Below, piece after piece: positions 59,812-64,000 of a stretch of 64,000 nt of DNA (positions are counted from its first letter, which is position 1; each line of letters starts with the position of its first letter). Both the position numbers and the translations under genes were made by a program. The stretch is taken from contig NZ_CBDDRA010000013.1 in assembly GCF_965232925.1 (NCBI RefSeq), forward strand, positions 1 through 64,000. Direction: 5' to 3'. The notes below the pieces were generated by a model that saw nothing but the letters and a program-made list of their open reading frames with translations, had not been told where the DNA came from and did no database searches. Source of the stretch: Tumidithrix helvetica. GTDB lineage: Bacteria; Cyanobacteriota; Cyanobacteriia; Pseudanabaenales; Pseudanabaenaceae.

Positions 59812-60894
59812 ATGCCTACGCTATATGCTGCCATTACCAATCATGGTTTCGGACACGCTACCCGTACCGCTGCCGTTTTAGCGGAAATTCAGCGCCAAAA
59901 CCCTGAAATCGCGATAACTATCGCCACCAGTGCCCCCCGATGGCTCCTAGAGGAGTACATTTCGGGAGATTTTGTTTTGCTCGATCGCACCTTTGATATC
60001 GGTGTCATTCAAGCCGATAGTTTGCACATTGATAAACACACTACGCTGAGCAAGCTGCAATATATTCAGCAGCATCAGTCTGAAATTTTGGAGGCAGAGC
60101 GGGAATTTTTTGAAGCAAATCCCGTCGATCTGATTTTTGCCGATATGCCCCCTCTGGCAACGCAGCTTGCCAACTTGGCAGATGCGCCCTGCTGGATGGC
60201 AGGTAATTTCGGTTGGGATTTTATCTATCGCGACTGGAGTCACGATCTAGATGGTGAATTTATGGCGATCGCTGACTGGATGTCTGGTTTGTATAGCCAA
60301 TGCGATCGCCTGTTCCGCCTACCCTTTCATGAACCCATGTCATCATTCCCTCACATTCAAGATGTGGGGCTCACGGGGGGATCGCCACGCCACAGCCCAG
60401 AAGAGATGCGAGAAAAATTTCAACTGGATTGCGATCGACCGACAGCATTACTAAGTTTTGGTGGATTGAGTCTCAGTCAAATTCCCTATGGTAATCTTGC
60501 CAAATTTCCAGAGTGGCAGTTTATTACCTTTGACCTCAATGCTCCCGATCTGCCCAATTTAACCCGCGTTGGTCGCAACGGTCTGCGTCCTGTGGACTTG
60601 ATGGGAGTTTGCGATCGCTTAATTACTAAGCCAGGCTATGGGACACTTTCTGAGGCTTGTCGCGTGGGCGTGCCGATCGTCTGTCTTACCCGCGAAGGCT
60701 TTATTGAGGCGGAGACCCTAATTGCAGGGGTACGAGACTATACCCACCACTTGATTATCTCGCCCGCCGACTTTTATGAGGGAGATTGGCAATTTTTGAC
60801 AGACCCGCTAGTACCACCTGCTTTAGAGAACGCACATCTCGATCCAAATGGTGAAGCAGAGATTACATCGGAGATCCTCAAATATTTTCTATAA
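59812..60894 (+). CDS. GT-B-type glycosyltransferase, MurG/UGT-like
   Basis: The 360-residue protein has the two-lobe layout of GT-B enzymes. The N-terminal lobe begins AITNHGFGHATRTAAVLAEI, the G-x-G-H loop that binds the donor. The C-terminal lobe has LITKPGYGTLSEACRVGVPI and LTREGFIEAETL, the pattern for nucleotide-sugar binding as in MurG-like enzymes. There is no signal or membrane helix. Donor and acceptor are unknown. The gene is separated by 111 bp from the permease gene, so shared transcription is uncertain. Confidence 0.72.
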   Translation: MPTLYAAITNHGFGHATRTAAVLAEIQRQNPEIAITIATSAPRWLLEEYISGDFVLLDRTFDIGVIQADSLHIDKHTTLSKLQYIQQHQSEILEAEREFFEANPVDLIFADMPPLATQLANLADAPCWMAGNFGWDFIYRDWSHDLDGEFMAIADWMSGLYSQCDRLFRLPFHEPMSSFPHIQDVGLTGGSPRHSPEEMREKFQLDCDRPTALLSFGGLSLSQIPYGNLAKFPEWQFITFDLNAPDLPNLTRVGRNGLRPVDLMGVCDRLITKPGYGTLSEACRVGVPIVCLTREGFIEAETLIAGVRDYTHHLIISPADFYEGDWQFLTDPLVPPALENAHLDPNGEAEITSEILKYFL

Positions 60895-60967
60895 TGAAGG
60901 CAATCCAGAAAATCTATACCATATCCTGTAGGAACTATCCCCGCGTCAGGGCTAGATTCTACATAAA

Positions 60968-60984
60968 AGGGGCACTGCCCCTAC
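60968..60984. repeat. Short GGGGC-type palindrome
   Basis: AGGGGCACTGCCCCT followed by AC is the inner palindrome also found in the family-B and family-A elements. No outer ends are seen, so this is a solo copy in front of leuC. Confidence 0.5.
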
Positions 60985-61103
60985 ATAGGATTGAGTAATT
61001 TGTTTTCTGGGAATCTCTTAAATGCTTAATCTCTAAGCAGCGATCGACAATTTCTAGGTAATTTTTACTGTAATTTTCAACATATATCGAAGGCATCACA
61101 ACT

Positions 61104-62423
61104 ATGGGCATGACACTCACCGAGAAGATTTTGGCAAAGGCGGCGGGACGCAGCACAGTTAGCCCCGGCGAAAATATTTGGGTGAATGCCGACCTGCTGA
61201 TGACCCATGATGTCTGCGGACCAGGCACAATTGGCGTGTTTAAAAAAGAATTTGGAGCCGATGCCAAGGTTTGGGATAAAGAGAAGATCGTGTTGATTCC
61301 CGATCACTATATTTTTACGGCAGATGCTCGTGCCAACCGCAACGTTGATATTTTGCGAGACTTTGCCAAAGAACAGCAAATTAAATATTTCTACGACATC
61401 ACCGATTTATCGAACTTTAAAGCCAACCCAGATTACAAAGGCGTATGCCACGTTGCCCTTGCCCAGGAAGGACACACGCGCCCAGGGGAAGTTCTATTTG
61501 GCACAGATTCTCATACCTGTAATGCGGGTGCATTCGGAGAGTTTGCCACAGGTATCGGCAATACAGATGCTGCCTTCGTCATGGGTACGGGTAAGTTACT
61601 ACTCAAAGTTCCTGCCACGATGAAATTTACCTTTGATGGGGAGTTGCCTCCCTATTTACTTGCGAAAGATTTAATTTTGCATGTAATTGGCGATATTGGT
61701 GTTGCGGGTGCTAACTATCGAGCTTTGGAAATTGATGGCGAAGCGATCGCCAAAATGACCATGGAAGAACGCATGACCCTCTGCAACATGGCGATCGAGG
61801 CAGGTGGAAAAAATGGCGTGATTGCTCCCGATCAAACTACGTTTGACTACGTTCAAGCTCGCACAGACAAGCCTTTTCAGCCCCTCTACGCCGATCCAGA
61901 TGCCCAGCATTATTACGTCAAGCATTACGATGTTTCCAAGCTAGAACCTGTGGTGGCAAAGCCCCACTCGCCAGATAACCGCGCCCTTGTTAGTGAATGC
62001 AAAGATGTCAAATGCGATCGCGTTTACATTGGCTCTTGTACGGGTGGCAAGATTACGGATTTCATCAATGCTGCCAAGTTGCTAAAAGGACATCAGGTCA
62101 AGGTTCCTACCTATCTCGTGCCCGCTACTCAAAAGGTTTATGAGGATCTGTTCGCCCATAAAATTGACGGCATGACGCTATCTGAAATCTTCCTACAGGC
62201 GGGCTGTATCGAACCTGCGGCTCCTTCTTGTGCTGCCTGTTTGGGTGGACCTCAAGATACCTTTGGGCGTTTAAACGAACCAGAGGTATGCGTGTCTACA
62301 ACCAATCGTAACTTCCCAGGTCGCATGGGCAACAAGCAAGCTCAGATTTACTTAGCTTCTCCATTTACAGCAGCAGCTTCGGCTCTAACGGGTCACATCA
62401 CCGACCCAAGAGAGTTCATGTAA
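61104..62423 (+). CDS. leuC: 3-isopropylmalate dehydratase large subunit (LeuC)
   Basis: LeuC with LeuD isomerises 2- to 3-isopropylmalate in leucine synthesis, using a [4Fe-4S] cluster. The cluster Cys residues lie in YIGSCTGGKITDF and in PSCAACLGG. The substrate loop FGTDSHTCNAGAFGEFATG and the end VSTTNRNFPGRMG are typical. At 439 residues it is shorter than the usual bacterial form of about 470 and fits the archaeal-like LeuC/HacA branch. No leuD gene is adjacent in the window. It is probably monocistronic. Confidence 0.88.
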   Translation: MGMTLTEKILAKAAGRSTVSPGENIWVNADLLMTHDVCGPGTIGVFKKEFGADAKVWDKEKIVLIPDHYIFTADARANRNVDILRDFAKEQQIKYFYDITDLSNFKANPDYKGVCHVALAQEGHTRPGEVLFGTDSHTCNAGAFGEFATGIGNTDAAFVMGTGKLLLKVPATMKFTFDGELPPYLLAKDLILHVIGDIGVAGANYRALEIDGEAIAKMTMEERMTLCNMAIEAGGKNGVIAPDQTTFDYVQARTDKPFQPLYADPDAQHYYVKHYDVSKLEPVVAKPHSPDNRALVSECKDVKCDRVYIGSCTGGKITDFINAAKLLKGHQVKVPTYLVPATQKVYEDLFAHKIDGMTLSEIFLQAGCIEPAAPSCAACLGGPQDTFGRLNEPEVCVSTTNRNFPGRMGNKQAQIYLASPFTAAASALTGHITDPREFM

Positions 62424-62439
62424 CGTCTGAAGGGGTTAG

Positions 62440-62468
62440 AGCATTCGTATAGAATCGCTGCGAATGCT
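62440..62468. terminator. Hairpin after leuC without T-run
   Basis: AGCATTCG (62440-62447) pairs with CGAATGCT (62461-62468) around 13 bases. No U-rich tail follows, so factor-independent termination is doubtful. Confidence 0.35.
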
Positions 62469-62497
62469 TATGTCCCAAATCTAAAATTTGAAACGGG

Positions 62498-62833
62498 TTA
62501 TTTGAGTTGAGTTCCAGAGTGATAAGAATGAATTGATACAGAGAGTGCAGCAGCTACAATCAGCGAATCATAAAAAGAGAACTTCCATCGGCTAGAGATT
62601 TCTAAAGCACGATGGAAAAGCTCTGTTGATGAAAATATGGCGCACAATGCCTCTAACACTTTACTCAGATAGGTTTGGCAATCTGCTACTGACAGAGGAT
62701 TAGCAAATTTCCGAGAAGCGAGATTTAAAAATTCTTGAATTACTTGGTAGCTAATACAGCCAGAACGGTTATTTAAAGCGTCTCTAACTAAATTTCTGGC
62801 AACACTTTGCTTTTGTGGCTGAGAGAATTGGAA
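62498..62833 (-). pseudogene. Remnant of a PIN-domain (VapC-like) toxin
   Basis: The open frame on the minus strand between stops at 62834-62836 and 62498-62500 translates to about 111 residues and has no usable start codon. Its middle is a clear PIN-domain centre: SGCISYQVIQEFLNLASRKF, then LSVADCQTYLSKVL and WKFSFYDSLIVAAAL with one of the acidic residues. The N-terminal DTN-type motif that holds the first catalytic Asp is missing. The C-terminus diverges after AAAL, where LYSEDL-like sequence would be expected. Both ends therefore look lost. No antitoxin gene is left. Confidence 0.7.
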
Positions 62834-62896
62834 CTAAATCACCCCGCTGCCAGTCTTAGCTTAGTAAGCAACATCTCTAATCTGAGCGTAAAGAAT

Positions 62897-63568
62897 ATGA
62901 AAGCGCACCGTACCTCCTTTCTAGTAATCATTTCGACTGTTAGCATCGCCCTAGCTTCACTGGCTGCAAGCCCTGGTTATGCTAAGTCCTATAGATCCTA
63001 TACGGGCGCACAGGCGAAATCAGACACGCGGATTGCCCAAGTATTTAGAACTACGTTTAACCTGCCAGCGGGTCAAGAGATTGTTACCAAGTTAGACAGC
63101 AAAGACACCCTTTACATTGGCACGGGTGATACGGCAAAGGCTCAATTACGAGTCCAACAAAACATCACTGCTAGTAATGGAACGATTCTGATACCTGCTG
63201 GAGCGGTGATAAGCGGGGATTTTGTACCCGTACAGGGAGGTTCTAAGTTTGTCGCCCGATCGCTGACGAGTAGCGGAGCAACGGTGCGCCTCACGGGCGA
63301 GTCTGCCCTGATCAATGACGTCAAAGACCCCCGTGAAACCTCATTAGGCTCGGTGGCAGTTGACTCAGCAATTGGTGCGGGGGCAGCAGCGATCTTGTCT
63401 GGTGTGATTGGCGATCGCGTCATCTCTACCGAAAAAGTCTTGGCAGGGGCAGTCTTAGCAGGCGTGCTTGGAAATGTAACAGCTCCCCAAGTAACCGCGA
63501 TCGATCCAAATAATCCTCTGACGATTGTCACGAGCCAAACCCTGACATTTGTGCGCCGTGGCGACTAG
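62897..63568 (+). CDS. Secreted protein of unknown function
   Basis: The family is not recognised. The 223-residue product has a signal peptide (FLVIISTVSIALASLAASPGYA) cleaved near residue 30. Beta-rich sequence follows: LPAGQEIVTKLDSKDTLYIG, then ITASNGTILIPAGAVISGDF. A helical glycine- and alanine-rich segment (AVDSAIGAGAAAILSGVIGD) near 150-170 could insert in a membrane. The beta part recalls TrbI/conjugation-type translocation proteins. The start at 62897 is chosen because the frame upstream has no homology and runs through the PIN remnant. It has its own terminator. Confidence 0.65.
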   Translation: MKAHRTSFLVIISTVSIALASLAASPGYAKSYRSYTGAQAKSDTRIAQVFRTTFNLPAGQEIVTKLDSKDTLYIGTGDTAKAQLRVQQNITASNGTILIPAGAVISGDFVPVQGGSKFVARSLTSSGATVRLTGESALINDVKDPRETSLGSVAVDSAIGAGAAAILSGVIGDRVISTEKVLAGAVLAGVLGNVTAPQVTAIDPNNPLTIVTSQTLTFVRRGD

Positions 63569-63608
63569 AGTAAACCATTCGTAGATTTTATTCCTTAAAT
63601 CACAAGAA

Positions 63609-63645
63609 GCCTCTATCCCCATCAAAAAGATAGGGGCTTTGTTTT
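63609..63645 (+). terminator. Intrinsic terminator of the secreted-protein gene
   Basis: GCCTCTATC (63609-63617) pairs with GATAGGGGC (63629-63637), with one G-T pair, followed by TTTGTTTT. It lies 40 bp after the stop codon. Confidence 0.8.
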
Positions 63646-63661
63646 GATTGCGATCGGCCGA

Positions 63662-63766
63662 CTACTCAGCGAGATCGGAGATCGCCCTTGCTAACCTAGA
63701 GACAACCCGCGCGAGTTTCTCAAAATCAATCTTGTCATGCGTATCCTGCTTTGTATTGGCATGGAT
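63662..63766 (-). pseudogene. C-terminal remnant of an M28-type peptidase
   Basis: Thirty-four residues before a TAG read HANTKQDTHDKIDFEKLARV and then end VVSRLARAISDLAE; they resemble the metal-binding His and the end of M28 aminopeptidases (H-x-x-x-D-T motif). A stop codon lies immediately upstream, at 63767-63769, seven bases from a MITE-like element, so the rest of the gene has been lost or displaced. Confidence 0.5.
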
Positions 63767-63773
63767 TCATCTC

Positions 63774-63874
63774 ATACCATTTTCAAAAAATGATGCAACG
63801 CATCTTTTTGAAAAGACCGCGCTCGGCGCGGAACCCCAAATTCGATCTGTTGCAAATTTAAGAGAAATTGGTAT
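63774..63874. mobile_element. MITE-like element with ATACCA ends (family D)
   Basis: The 101-bp element begins ATACCATTTTCA and ends, inverted, ATACCAATTTCT. The inside contains CCGCGC paired with GCGCGG around TCG and a second palindrome AGATGCGTTGCATC. There is no coding capacity. It abuts the peptidase remnant. Confidence 0.6.
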
Positions 63875-63925
63875 CAGATAGTAGTTCCTCCTGTTCTCCT
63901 TTCTCTACCAGATGACCTTGTTCCA

Positions 63926-64000
63926 TTACATCAATATGAAAGGAACAACAGTCGCATTAATTTGGTCTTCAAACCAAGATTGAGTAAACTTTTGACCGTA
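63926..64000 (-). CDS. C-terminal tail of an unrecognised protein
   Basis: Twenty-four residues, ending WFEDQINATVVPFILM before a TAA at 63926-63928, are open from the right edge. They show no known motif. Another frame just beyond encodes MEQGHLVEKGEQEELL, which resembles the end of ABC transporter ATPases but is preceded by a stop, so a frameshift is possible. Neither reading can be settled here. Confidence 0.3.
   Translation of the reverse strand, partial: YGQKFTQSWFEDQINATVVPFILM

Noticed and set aside
62807..62896. Upstream ATG-less extension of the secreted protein
   Set aside because: A signal peptide starts at the ATG at 62897, and the extension overlaps the PIN remnant.

Overview
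The window is chromosomal DNA of an oxygenic cyanobacterium. The octamer GCGATCGC and its core CGATCG (the HIP1 repeat of cyanobacteria) recur throughout. There is a photosystem II D1 gene, a BicA-type SulP transporter, many multi-PAS hybrid kinases, a CHASE2/FecR pair and an Uma2 protein. A Pseudanabaena-like filamentous genus would fit, but the genus is a guess. No rRNA, tRNA or CRISPR array was recognised by eye.

Layout. 1-633: end of an ISAs1-family insertion sequence. 0.75-4.0 kb: TPR protein and a GT-C glycosyltransferase. 4.1-19.3 kb: an enzyme-rich accessory region holding DUF1838, VOC, nitrilase-like, aldehyde dehydrogenase, calycin-like, RidA-like, alpha/beta-hydrolase-like, hydantoinase, Uma2, Asp/Asn-hydroxylase-like, MDR reductase and SnoaL-like genes. 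In four of these the residue that normally does the chemistry looks replaced. The region is interrupted at 9.6-12.3 kb by one large gene encoding a trypsin-like protease, a DNA/RNA non-specific endonuclease and a DUF3465-like domain. That gene is bounded by attC-like folded palindromes, so it looks like an integron-type cassette.

19.4-24.7 kb: psbA of the D1' (microaerobic) type with its own terminator, an HxlR regulator with a 21-bp tandem repeat at its promoter, nitronate monooxygenase, an NrdG-like radical SAM protein and a 2OG-Fe(II) oxygenase. 24.7-33.4 kb: a tightly coupled kinase/regulator/VanW/YwiC operon, a cupin and a large sensor kinase. 33.5-40.2 kb: glucokinase and an XPB-type helicase whose likely partner gene lies on the far side of an inserted Septu-like (PtuA/PtuB) anti-phage pair. 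40.4-46.5 kb: ParA-like ATPase, LysR/DJ-1/F420-like oxidoreductase group, BicA-type transporter and a small outer-membrane-like protein. 46.9-57.8 kb: a multi-PAS hybrid kinase, two GGDEF-EAL proteins (one with a ruined GGDEF motif), RlmN, an L,D-transpeptidase and a FecR protein. 58.6-64 kb: EamA transporter, GT-B glycosyltransferase, LeuC, a PIN-toxin remnant, a secreted protein and a peptidase remnant next to a MITE.

Four families of small dispersed palindromic or inverted-repeat elements (about 25 to 230 bp) occupy most of the longer gene-free stretches. The most interesting candidates are the cassette-like protease-nuclease gene, the cluster of catalytically altered enzyme homologues around it, the Septu pair, and the D1' gene in a neighbourhood with low-oxygen associations.
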